NCBI GenBank assembly: GCA_947069175.1
Contig: CAMTDV010000028.1
Location: 71,594,157 to 71,658,156, forward strand
Origin: Scalesia atractyloides
Taxonomy: Eukaryota; Streptophyta; Magnoliopsida; Asterales; Asteraceae
Length of the DNA: 64,000 nt
Direction of reading: 5' to 3'
The notes beneath the pieces are model-generated. The model was not told the DNA's origin. It did not search any database and was given only the letters and a program-made list of their open reading frames with translations. The translations under genes and the position numbers were made by a program. This document shows, in pieces, positions 11,913 through 23,442 of this stretch. How positions within the stretch are numbered: position 1 is the stretch's first letter; the number at the start of each line of letters is the position of its first letter.

Positions 11913-13086
11913 TGCGATACGTGGTCAAAACCTGATGTTTCTATTAAGCTTAAGTTGATTAGATTTGTGTTTTACAGGTTTACGGAGTTTAAGGAACTAT
12001 TCGGGAGTGTTTTGGAGCATCGGGACAGAAAACGGGTCAACTGGGATCGCAAAATGGAAAAAATAGGGGCCGTCGGCGACGCCCCTCCTATGTTCTTATC
12101 GCTGAAATTCAATTTTGTATGGGTTATAACTAGAGGTTTGACCATTTTTGAAGGGGTTACGAATTTCTTAAGTTTTGAACTTGTTCTTGGAGCCTAGCAA
12201 CACCCAACCTTCATCTCCAACTCCATCCGATTCCATCCAATCATCCGAGTTCATCATCTCAATCCTAATCCTAGTTCTCTACCATCATCATGAATCCTTC
12301 CATTCACCCACCATTATCATCAACCTCAAACCCTAATCATCACTCATCACCATCACCAAGTTCAAGATGTTGAAGTTCGAGTTTTCATCAATCGTTGATC
12401 GTGCTCCGTTCACCATGAGCGGCTAATTCTTGAGGGCTTCACCCCGGTGTAAACTCTTATAAGGATTTCTAGGGTTTATTATTTGTTTAGAACTTGGTTT
12501 GTGACTAATTGAATTGCATTTGAACAATTGATAATTGTCTTACGTTTGTATTGAATTTACGAATTGTTGAGTGAGTTATGAAAGTCGACTTCGTGAAATG
12601 AATATGCGTATTTATGCCTTGTCTTTTGATAGGATTTAGTTGTCCAAGGCAACAAAGTGCATTGTGGTCCGTTGTCTATGATGTCGATAGCAATTGGCAC
12701 CTAAACCTTGTGATTCTAAGCCGTTAATGATCTAATTTGATTAAACCAAGTTAAAACGTGTAGTAACCCTAGGTCCTACAATTGTTGAACGGGTGTGATC
12801 CTTGTTTCTCATCTTGTTATACTCAATCAATTAAGTTTATCGCAATTGTTTAAATTTCCGTAGTTAAGTAATACAAACCAAATTTGTCATATCATTTCGA
12901 TATGCTTTTCAAACAAACAAAACTAATCAAATTCTTAGCAAGCTTCATAATAGTGACAATCTTATTTCAAATCAATCACATCAATCACGAACCACAAACT
13001 CTTTGTGGTTCGACCCCTTACTACCACTAACACATCGTTAAGGGTAATTCAGTATTATAAATATTATCTTTGACCGGGGCGCGACA
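11913..13086 (+). repeat. Predicted 3' LTR of the Athila-like element
   Basis: The segment begins TGCGATACGTGGTC straight after the purine tract and ends in TTTGACCGGGGCGCGACA, giving TG...CA ends and a length of 1174 bp. The end sequence with GGTTCGACCCCTTACTACC about 80 bp before it is typical of this LTR class. The 5' LTR is outside the window, so neither LTR identity nor the TSD can be tested and the boundaries are provisional. Confidence 0.6.
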
Positions 13087-13935
13087 CTCTGATCAGGGGT
13101 TAAGTTAATCATGTGCAAAATATACACCGAATCCTTCTTCCTCACATCACCAAAAGCCTAATGAAATAAAAACACGGATCATGTTTGTGCTTTCGACAAG
13201 CACTCGTTCTAAAGATGGCATTGGCTCCAATGGTGGTGAAGGTGGTAGGGCCATAGATAGTGTAATTCTCGCCTCTGATTCAAAATCGGATGCTAACAAT
13301 TTCGGTGGTTAAATTGGGATCTTTTGATAGAAAGGATTTTTCGGCAACCACTATATATTTTGTTGCCACTACATTTCCAGCGACGTCATTTTGTCATCGC
13401 TGATGGGAGACACCGAGGGTAGCACCTGTCGATGTTTTCTAGATTCCAAATCAAAAACCTTGCTCAGGTTTCTTTCGGCTGCCAGCCTAATCTAGTGTCT
13501 TCTTTATTCAAATGGAAACGTAAATCAATGGAGTATTCTCACACCTAGTGCACCGATGCCATTGTTCTAAGAAACAATAATAAATTTTCTCTCAGTTTGA
13601 ATGTAATTTGAAAAGTCTATTTAAACTCGATTATTAACTAGAAATTGAGGATGAAGAGAGTGGTGAGAGTGACACCGATAAGCGTAAAGACATTGGATAT
13701 ATCTTCGGGCAATTATTCGTGGAGGAAAGATGGCTGAATGCCAATCAAAGGCTCCCCTTATCCTCGGCGATAAGCGTGAAGATGACGAGTCCTCGTTAGA
13801 CGCAGAAGCTGGATCCATGTCATTTTTAATAGAGTTTTGGTGATGAGAGGAAGAAGTCTATTTACTAAATTACCCTCACTTGTTTTGCACAGAACTAGAC
13901 TTAACTGAGTTTGAAATAATGTACGTAACCTACAT

Positions 13936-13965
13936 ATAATAATAATAACAATAATAATAATAATA

Positions 13966-14002
<37 letters not shown>
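13936..14002. repeat. (AAT)n microsatellite
   Basis: About 67 bp of ATA/AAT triplets with two interruptions (ACA, AGT). The hydrophobic Ile-rich minus-strand ORF across it is a translation artefact. Confidence 0.95.
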
Positions 14003-14004
<2 letters not shown>

Positions 14005-14801
14005 GTAAAGGAAATCAAGTGTTATTTTTAAACATTAAGAATGTCTAATGTACTTTTAAACAAACGTAAAGGACGTTTTCTATAATTTTGTATATTTACA
14101 AAGCTTTTGTATATTTGTAATTTTCAACATAAAAACATAAGTTTATAAAGGTAATAAACCATAAAAAGTATCCAAAATATTTAATTTTATAATTCAAATT
14201 ACATGTTTATACTTGATAACAAGTTACTAGAAAATTTACTATCCAACAAAAGTCTAAAAAGATTAATTTCTTAGCTTCACGGTCGTACGGATACTAACCA
14301 CTAATACATTGAGTTCCTACCATACACACACAATTTGAATTCGTATTTCGAATTGAATTAAGATGAAAATCATAAATTCATATTTGATTTGAAATTTAAA
14401 CTGTGTAGAGTTCGTGAAGACAATTGCAGAATTACCAGCCATGAACTAAAGGCTTTATTCTATAACTGAGTTTGCTTATACGCTCCTAAAGTGCTTAATA
14501 TCATAAGATAATCACTTGGTAAGCTTATCACATTGACCTTACTTTTCCTTCATAAGGATTTAAGTGCATTTTTTACTCAGGTATGTTATTTTTTAGAAAC
14601 ATGTATGACGCCTGCGCACATTACCCTGCAAAAATTATTGTGAATACATAAAATAGGCATCAGGTTAACGCAAAGTAAAAACATAAAGTAGCTAAATATT
14701 CCTCTGATTGTACAATAACACTAATCAACATTACAATCAATCACGATTACATTTGAAACCTAACAAACTAACACTACATAATAAGACCTAATCTAGTTGT
14801 T

Positions 14802-14960
14802 CTAGCTCTCATATCTCCTCGTAACGTGCATATAGCGTGTGGATTTCAAATTGCAACTCAAGTTGTTTTTGGAAAATATTTGCCACCTTTGTGTAAGTTC
14901 ATCTAACTTTTTAGTGATGCGTTCATCAGTGGTGCTCATCATGTCGCACATTACAGACAT
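14802..14960 (-). pseudogene. Short coding-like fragment, unassigned
   Basis: From an ATG at 14960 the minus strand encodes 52 residues, including TTDERITKKLDELTQRW, an amphipathic coiled-coil-like stretch. Near residue 31, shifting frame by one base continues into QLELQFEIHTLYARYEEI and a stop, which looks more protein-like than the first frame. This suggests a decayed 3' exon. A T-rich tract lies just upstream, as before a splice acceptor. No family is recognised. Confidence 0.25.
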
Positions 14961-15457
14961 AACAAAAAAAATTTAGGAAGATATAACAGAAAAAAAAATG
15001 AAATAAAACATATGGCTCAGATTACATGAGCGCCTAATCGATTTCAATTTAAATTGTTACCCATACGATTAATCAAACCCCAATCAGACTACCATTGCCT
15101 CATTAGTAATTTATAAAATGGCTCATTAAATTCACGTACATTATAATATATATAATATCAACTATCAAGCTTGCTACACTTCAAGGTTTTGCACATAATA
15201 ACGATCATTGACCACATATGATAAGTTTTCGTCATATCTACATCCCAACCCAAAAAAATTACCAAAAATAATAGATGACGGGTTACTTGATCCTTAGATG
15301 TCCAACTCAATGCCATTCAAAAGCATATAAAAAGAGTCATTCCAACATACAACAACCTATACATAAGTTACATTTACCATATAGATAAGGTACATGTATT
15401 TAACCAAACAAAAAACACAATAGATATAAAAAAAATCCACATAACATAGCTAAAACG

Positions 15458-18400
15458 TGTAAGACCCTATCTTTATTTACTGAATTTCTATTAAAGGTTT
15501 CGTATTTAAACATGTAAATACGAATACTCGTCACTCAAATATTGTAGTTTATTAAAACTTTTTCAACTTATTTAAACAATTTATCATGTTATCATTGTCT
15601 AGTTTTGATATAATGAAAACCAAGTGCGGAAGCTTCGTCTTTGATCGTGTTCGGTTCTTCATATAGCTTGATCCTCCTCCGGTACTCCCAATCATCACCT
15701 ATATTTCATAATTTATGAACTACGTTAGTTATAAATAGATTATAACGTAATCGAATAGACTCTAAGGCTTAAAACAATAAAAACAATTTTTTTTGTTTTA
15801 GACTCCACCGTAAGCTACGGCTGGCCACCGTAGCTTACGGTCCAGCTTTACGGTCCAGACCTTCTGTCTTACGGTCCCGTTCTTCAGTCCATTACAGCAG
15901 CTGCCTACCATAAGCTACGGTAGGCCACCGTAGCTTACGGTGGCTTGCTGCAGATTTTCTCTTATCTGCCATTTTAGTTACGACAACTTCCGTAACTCAC
16001 TTGATTTTCATCCGTTTTACTCGAAACTTGTTTCTAATTGTCCGTAAATTGTCTTCTTACATATTTAACCCGAAATCCTTGACCCGAATGCTTATTCCCT
16101 ATGACTTACGCATTTATTTCCTGTTTATATTCTTATTTCCCGAATTTTGCCCAATTTGCCCTTTAACCCATTTTTAAAGAAACTATACATTTATGCATCC
16201 TTTTCGGCATGCAATAACACTTTATTTATTTGTTATTTTGACCCGTTTGGTTGTTTAGCGTAATCCAACGCTTATTTCCACCGAACTTATCTATCTTATT
16301 ATATCCACACTAAGATATCTACCTATTTCTCACCACAACTTTATTTGTGGTGAATTTATTATCGCAAATACATTTCGTTCAATTTCTGCGCTCTTTGGTT
16401 CGACCGTTTACGGAAAAAACCATTTAAAAAGGCATTGAACCAAAAAGATTTATGCTTTTCGCTTTTACGTTACCGAAAGGGTCTATTATATTATAAAACT
16501 CAATTTTAAACTAATATTAGAGTCGTTTACTTATTTTTCATCACTCGAGGGTATTTTGGTCAACTTAGTCCTTCTTTTACGATGAAGGACTTACCATAAC
16601 ATGTTTTGACCAAAATGAACATTTAACCATAATCTATGTAAAATCATTATGTTCTTAAGAACATAATGTTTACGGATTAGATAATTGGATTTAACTTACC
16701 TTAGGTAATCCATTATTCATATATGACTCATTTAACTCTCATCGGACCTTTAAGTCCTTGTTGAGAGTTTTAACCCGTTACACATACCTGGCTCGGCTCA
16801 CACATTGATCTATTCAAATATCATGCTCTGTTCTTTCTAAGAACACAAAAATTCAACAAGAGATATTAGTCATCATTGTCAAATGGTCATACTATCACCA
16901 TTTGACCCGTTCGGTCTAAATAACCATTTGTCATTATGAGATGGCACTTAATTGCCATCTCACCTATTTAACCCATTTCATTTTACACTATATGATCATA
17001 TTGCTTAAGAATTATCTCTTGATTCGCTTAACCCATTATGGCTTACGCCATATGGTATCCTTTTCAAAACTTCTTATTTAATCGTCATCACAAGACTAAT
17101 TTATCGTTTTACCCTTTTTACCATAAATCATGGTTTAATACCATTTTCATTTATTCCAACCATATTTGTCCGTATTGGAACTTTATATTTCGGAATCTTG
17201 TTCCGAATACCCAAAACGCTTATTTCAACTACATAGTTAATTCTACTATTTTAAAGTTGTAAGTTTTACTTACCTTGAATTCCAATTATGCCTTCTTTCG
17301 CGTACTTGTTCCGTTTAACCCACTTCTTCCCAAGCCTCCACCTAGCTTGTCAAGCGTCAAACTATCATTTATCAGTCGCAAGATGGTTAGGTTAGTCATC
17401 ATCTAACACGACTATTCCACCTTACGGATTTTATATCAAATTTATCATTCGATCTTAGTTTAGGTCAGTTTGACTCTTAAAATTCAACTGTCTATTTACT
17501 CACACTAACCCACAAACAAGTTTAACAACTCATTTACGCATTTCATTAATTATCCAGTAAGCACTATTCTTAGGCCACCAATTGAGTTGTGTTTTTTCCA
17601 AACCAAGTTCACATGATTGCTAATATCAATTAACATAGTTTCTACAATCATATGCTAATTTATCAATCTTATGCAAGAACTTGGGATTGTTTCATCACTA
17701 TGAAATAACCCATTGCATCATATACATGGAATTTACCCAAACATAAACTTAGCCAAATACTTTAAACATTCACATTCACATGATGATTTTAAGCATCTAT
17801 TAACAAGTATTTAACATAAACCTCATCTTATCATCAAAACCCATTTCAAGTCATCTATGAACATCTATTTGAACCTCTAATTTATTCAACTATCTTATAC
17901 ATACATACAAGTATGATGATCATAAACACTTATATATCATCAATTTCATCATATGATCAAAACCTACTTTATAATCTACTTGTTAATCACTAACAAGAAA
18001 TCTTACATCAATTGTGCATAATTTCATTAAGTTTAACGACATCAATCATACACATACACTTAATATCATCTTTGGATCATAATCCAACTATCTAATTACA
18101 AGTAATCTACTTGTCTCAAATCGCAACTTTCACCAATCTAGGTTTTAAGACATACCTTATGATCCATTCGATTAGATGATCGTTTAGATGCATTCATGCA
18201 TCAATTCCAAGCTCAATTCACCCTTTAATTTGATGATTTAAGCAAAACTATGGTTCACTCCCTTTGTTTGCTCCTGGTCTCTACACACACACACACCTTT
18301 TGTGTGTGTAGTGTTTTATTTAGTTTTATTTTATATATTCAACCTTTCCTCTTTTAGTCCCTCATATTTGAGGTCTGATTTCTTTAGAGCTACAACTCAT

Positions 18401-18546
18401 TGTTTATTGCTATTTCCATATTATGGACTAGGTTAACTTGTTCCTAGTTATTTTGTTTACGGGTTCACTTTTACCTCTAACGGTCTTTTACCCACTCTTT
18501 AATATTAACGTGGTTCGATTACCAAACCCGTTTTTGGGGTGTTACA
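15458..18546 (-). mobile_element. Solo LTR (family B), 3089 bp, minus orientation, TSD AAACG
   Basis: On the plus strand it runs from TGTAAGACCC to GGGGTGTTACA, flanked by AAACG at 15453-15457 and 18547-18551. Read on the minus strand it begins TGTAACACCCCAAAAACGGG, which resembles the start of family A LTRs and indicates minus orientation within the same broad Tekay/Del-like group. No gag or pol is inside. The ORF at 17038-17262 is not considered real. It contains two strong inverted repeats (15808-15941) and a CA/GT microsatellite hairpin near 18280-18310. Confidence 0.9.
15808..15941. repeat. Two hairpin-forming inverted repeats in solo LTR B
   Basis: CCGTAAGCTACGG (15808-15820) and CCGTAGCTTACGG (15828-15840) form a perfect 13-bp stem with a 7-nt loop. 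A second copy, 15907-15921 against 15927-15941, pairs 14 of 15 bases with a 5-nt loop. Single TTACGGTC motifs lie between them, as if the array is a decayed series of the same unit. Confidence 0.9.
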
Positions 18547-18551
18547 AAACG

Positions 18552-19850
18552 TCTTCATCAGATAAGCATGCAACAAAATATCATTCAAGACATAGGAATA
18601 GCCCTTGCTGGATCTAAACACAAAGTCCCAAAGGAACAAATGTGGTAGATCACAGGTTACTCAATTTAAAACGTTCATATCATTGTAAAAACCAAAAAGA
18701 AACCTAATAAAAAATTTCATTGGTTCTAATGAATGCTTATCATCATTGAATAAAAACTCAAGTGATACGGCTATCATAATCACAACCTTCATCAAGGTTC
18801 ACTAAATTGGAAAATACTTTAAACGAAGTTCATCGCAGAGAGTAGGAGTCAAATTGTTTGTGAATGGCTCTTTCTCTATCTAACATAATCAAGTAAACAT
18901 CGTATCCAATAAATCTAGTATAAGTACGAAACACAAATGTTTTGCATGACTCTAGCATAAAGCCACAAACACAGCAATACTTAGTTCCCAAATATTAAGG
19001 TCCCCAAAAAAACATCCACAAATTTGCAACAAACATATGCGAAGAAAACACATAATGCACACCGTACAATACGTTGCAGCGTAGCAAGGTTGATCATTGA
19101 TATAATATAACAAAAAAAAATCTCAGACATGCATATAACAAAAATCAATAAAGACACAAGAGCCCACGTCAGACCTACACACAAAGCCGGAAATGGTGTG
19201 AGACATTATAGCCCGAGTTGCTACATTCAAAAGTGTCTGTCACAGGGTAAAACTGAAACGACACCAAAAAAAGAAAATCATTGGCGTCAATAAATGCACA
19301 TCATCGTCAATTTTAGGCTCACATGACAAGGTGGTCATCATCATAGCCTTCATCAAACCCTAAAAACCTTTAAACCGAGATCATCGAAGACGAAAAGAGA
19401 GAAAACATAAGTGAAACTTTGCTATCAATCTGTGTTTCTCACTCAAAAACTTATCAACAAACCCCCAATCGAAAAAACAGAAAAAATAAACCAAAATAGA
19501 ACAATCAAAACAGCAACAATGGTTACCAGTGAACCAGATAAATATAATTTGGTCACAATATAACCACGAGAAACCCAAAATTACCCAAAACATAAACCAA
19601 CTCGTCGACGATTACGTGTACCAACACTCATCAGAGAAAAAAACTAACAGCCATCGCTTTCTCTCTCTAAAATCCAGAGAATAATCCTTTAGAAAGGGAA
19701 TGTAAAGTGAGGCGGTACAAAGTGAAATGGGGAACAACCATATAAGGAGCAAAACATAACACACAAATAATGCACATTGTACAAACAGTGAAAGCATAAC
19801 AAGGTTGATAATTGATATTATATAAATTAAGGTTGTCTAACGTATCATAG
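18552..19850. repeat. AT-rich flank with a diverged internal duplication
   Basis: Two segment pairs recur in direct order. The block at about 18687-18845 resembles 19259-19390 (both have CATTGG, then AATGC, CATCATC and CTTCATCAA). The block at about 19051-19105 resembles 19766-19825 (TAATGCAC, CGTACAA or TGTACAA, AACAAGGTTGAT or AGCAAGGTTGAT, then ATTGATAT). Offsets of about 561 and 715 bp imply an old tandem duplication with later indels. No gene is recognised; the minus-strand ORFs have no plausible domain. Confidence 0.45.
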
Positions 19851-20049
19851 GGTTACAAACATCAAATATGATATTTAAAGTCTTAGTTAAGTTCAGTTTT
19901 GAGTATATAACTAAATCAAGAATTTCACTAAATCATCTCGATGGATCTTGATCAAAGTTTGTCTAAACTGAGTGTTTATATAAAATTTAGTTATGAATAT
20001 CATCCATCACTAATTGATTGGAATTAGCTATAAATACTACTAATTACGT

Positions 20050-20265
20050 ATGTATCTCATATGTGATAAGAGGAAGATTGAGATGATGTGGGCATGTGAA
20101 GAGGAGACAATTAAAGACTTCAGTAGGAACCATGGAACCCTCACAGTGGTGCTCAAACTAAAATGTTATAAGTGGATTAGATATGATCTGTTAGACTTGC
20201 GCCTCTCTGAGAAAATTATAAGTAATGAAAATCAAGAATATCGTACGACTTTTTCTATGAATTAA
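20050..20265 (+). pseudogene. RTE-type LINE ORF2 3'-end relic
   Basis: The nucleotide sequence aligns by eye with the clearer LINE end at 43010-43264. Shared landmarks are TGGGCATGT followed by AGGAGACA, AGGAACCATGGA or AGAACCATGGA, and ATCTGTTAGACTTGC followed by CTCTCTGAG. Relative to that copy it lacks the Arg-rich middle and is heavily substituted. It is a decayed LINE fragment, not a gene. Confidence 0.6.
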
Positions 20266-20269
20266 AAAT

Positions 20270-23200
20270 TTGTTTAAGGCAACCAGAAGCATCCACGTGC
20301 CAGACCCATGCATCGTGGCTCAACTGATTCAATTCATTATGTCGGATTCTCTTAAAAACCATGATTTGACTTAGTGGTTGGTACAAGTCATGATGCAATA
20401 ACATGGTTCTCCTAAGCCATGTATGGAATTGTTGCGTCATGATTGCAATTTAATGGGCCATTAGTCATGCATCATACACTGGTTGATCGAATTTTTCAAG
20501 GGTGATATTGTTTTGTTAACTCGTCGATCAAGATTGTCATTTTGTAATTTTCCTTTAAAAAAGTTCTTTTTGTTTTAGTTTTAAACATAAGGGTAACAAT
20601 ATAATTTCACATGACTTTAAGAATAATGCAAGTACGGAAGGCAATGGGGCGGATTTGGGGAATCCCGACCCTATTCAATTATAAATATTTGTCCTACACC
20701 TGGCCCAAAACTTTTCTCATATCTATCAGGTATTGGGAATATCCGTGATTTCAGGGAATGCCCGTTAGCTCGTTAAAAATGTCCGCCAGGTATAATCAAC
20801 CCAAAACCCATCTAATAATCAATTACAATGTGGATGTTACTAAAAGATTACAAAAGTGTATGCCAATCTTGAATATCGATGTATAGTTTTTTGGTAAATC
20901 GTAAAATCTTTTTTAAAGGTATCAAGAATTGATCTTCGAAGAGGTAGGGATATTGGTGGTACTATATAATAATTCGATGCCAATAAAAAGAAAACTTTGT
21001 AATTTAAGAATATATATATATATATAATATATATATATTTTGGCATAATTAAAATAAATAAATAAAAGGAAATTATTTTGGATATATAATTAGGTAAACC
21101 GGTATAATACCAAATACTATATCCGTCTCATACCCATACATAAAATAGAAAATAATCTCATACTTTGTTCCATACCTAATTACCCTACCCCATACATAGT
21201 TGCAAAAGTCGCTAGGCGCCCCCTACTCGGTCGACCAGGGAGTTGAGAGTACTCGGCCTAGGCGAAGAGTACTCAGGGACTACTCGGAGATGTTGAATTA
21301 TAAAGAAATTAGTTTTCGGAAATTAAACATTTGTCAAATAACATAGATTTACTAAGATTTATAACAAAATACGTGAAAATGATATTAATTCTTTAACATG
21401 ATAGACATAGAAATTATGTTTTATTTTCTTAAAGTCAAACTCGCCCGAGTTGACCTACTAGATCGGATGGATTCTGACCAAGGTTAACTGCGTTTGATCG
21501 ATTCCGAGTAATTAGGCGAAGTTGAAAAAAGTCTGTCAACAGGCTACCTTGTAGCGCTTACTCGATGAGTACTTGGCTTTAGAGACCTTGTTTTACAACC
21601 CTACAACTATACAAGTCCTAAAGCTTAGGATTTTGAGTTTGCGCATCAAGTTCGAATTTGATTGCCATCCCTATATAGAATTATTAATCAAATGGATGAT
21701 AACTAACTAAATGGGTGAGACAAAACAGTAAATTCAATAAAGTTGAGATGAAACAAAATTTTACCTTACCACCTCAAACGATCTGTTTAATTAAGTTAAA
21801 CCATCCCTTAATCAGTTTAATTAAGTGATAAATAAATGAAAATATATATTTGGTATCGTTGTATATATCCATCAGATTTTCAAGTGTCGACAAGTGGAAT
21901 AATAAGACGAAAAGGCATATGTTGAAATTGAGGTCGGCCGTGACAATCAATTAGAAATGTTTCCCGATCATTTCATACAGATGCTGTGGAAATGGTCCCT
22001 AATGTTAACTTTTTGGATATCAAGGGTGCTGTTAACTCACTTTCAATCAATTGATTTTGAATCTAACATCCTTCTTTTTATTTATATGTTTCTCAATTTA
22101 CAATTTTTTTTACTAAAATATGAAAATGGTCCCCACTTTTGTTCAAAAATTAAAGTTTTTTTTTTATTTAGGTCACTACGGTTTCATTTTTTATTGTCAT
22201 TTTTATCCAAATTACTAACTCAGTTAAAATGCATTGTTAGGTCATGGACGATTTTGACAATTCTCAAACCTCATGGACGATTTTTGAAATTTACCAATTT
22301 ATTTTTTAATTATCTCTTTTTATCTTTAGAAAAAAAAAACAAGAATATATTATAAATATATATATATATTATATAATATACATACACACACATTTGTATA
22401 TACACTTTTTTTTAAATTTTCTTTTTACCTTTAAAATAAAAAATTAACCATAATATATATATGCACGCACATTTATAATTTTATATATATATCACCACAT
22501 TGGAGAAACTATATTGGGCCAAGAGGAAGCCCGACCCCCACCGATTTTTCTCTCGTAGTAATAATTTTATTGAAAATTTATGATTTTTTTGTAGTGTAAA
22601 ATGTTGGATTTTTTAAGAGTCCGGCCTCCACGAATTTGGATTTTAAGAGTCTGGACCCTACTGAGTTTTCGTTCAAGTTCTGTCAAAGTATAAACACACC
22701 ACACACATTGTTTCTTCTATTCTTCTCTCTTCCTCCATCTCCATCACCACCGTCACCGCCACAATCACCCTCTCTATCTTGGCGCTGGTAACTCATCTCC
22801 CCTCGTCGACATGTCATACCAAACATCAGCATCACCTGTCTCTCAGTCGTACCAAACATTATTAATTTATTATTATTTTTATTTAAAGGTAAAAAAAGAA
22901 AATTAAAAAAAAAAGTGTGTAAGTATATAAATGTGTGGGTGATTATATTTTATTTATAATTATTTTTATTTTATCATTTCTTTTTGCTTTTGTTTTTATG
23001 TTTCTAAAATATGAAAGAACAAAACTTTAAATAATATAATTAAAAGACACAACGTTTAATTGGTTTTACAGATGTTATATGTTTTATTATGAAAATAACA
23101 AGAGAAAAATATTTACAAAAATAAAAATTAATTTATACATTTTTTAAAATGTTTATAAAAAATTAAAAAATATAAATACTAAAAGATTAATGTAATACTT

Positions 23201-23330
23201 TTAACAATGTTTTAATAAAACATAAAAACAAATAAAAAGAAACCATATATACCATATTACTATGAGAATAAAACGGTGTCTATTTCGTAAAACGTTGAAT
23301 AAGAAATGATAATCTAAAAGAAGACATTGA
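20270..23330. other. AT-rich intergenic DNA, no gene seen
   Basis: Contains a TA microsatellite (21010-21038), a repeat-like GC-richer block at 21193-21600 (see separate entry) and TA-rich tracts around 22350-22490. The ORF at 21957-22355 is low-complexity Phe/Leu-rich and is not supported. Confidence 0.5.
21193..21600. repeat. Candidate small DNA-transposon-like repeat
   Basis: It begins near AGTTGCAAAAGTCGCTAGGCG and ends near GACCTTGTTTTACAACCC. The outer bases AGTTGCAAAA and the reverse complement GGTTGTAAAA are imperfect inverted ends. ACTCGG-type motifs recur inside. No clear TSD could be fixed, so this is tentative. Confidence 0.3.
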
Positions 23331-23335
23331 AATTG

Positions 23336-23356
23336 ATGAAATATAATAATAAATAA

Positions 23357-23441
<85 letters not shown>
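23336..23441. repeat. (TAA)n microsatellite
   Basis: Roughly 95-105 bp of near-pure AAT/TAA triplets, the longest microsatellite in the window. The poly-Ile minus-strand ORF across it is an artefact. Confidence 0.97.

Positions 23442-23442
<1 letters not shown>

Larger units (their letters stand above)
1..13086 (+). mobile_element. Athila-like Ty3/gypsy LTR retrotransposon, left end outside window, decayed
   Basis: Gag tail, protease, RT, RNase H, integrase, a third ORF and a predicted 3' LTR follow one another on the plus strand, which is the order known for the Athila lineage. Diagnostic pieces are an RT segment containing TGWRICIDYRKLN and YSGYNQI, FMDD at the RT active site, and an RNase H end with KGSENVVADHLSRL. 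There is no chromodomain, and a large ORF follows pol, as in Athila. Every coding block carries stops or frameshifts, so the element is not autonomous. A solo LTR (2147-4632) splits RT with TSD CCTTC. The 5' LTR is not in the window, so insertion age and the element TSD cannot be read. The lineage call is from motif reading. Confidence 0.85.
13087..15452. other. AT-rich DNA without a recognisable gene
   Basis: Short ORFs here have no recognisable motifs. The stretch contains an AAT-type microsatellite (13936-14002) and a short coding-like segment on the minus strand (14802-14960). Otherwise nothing was identified. The region is the flank of the solo LTR at 15458. Confidence 0.5.

Noticed and set aside
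17038..17262. 74-codon ORF in solo LTR B
   Set aside because: LTR non-coding sequence, aromatic-rich composition from AT bias, wrong strand relative to the LTR orientation.
21957..22355. 132-codon Phe/Leu-rich ORF
   Set aside because: AT-driven composition; no recognisable membrane protein family.
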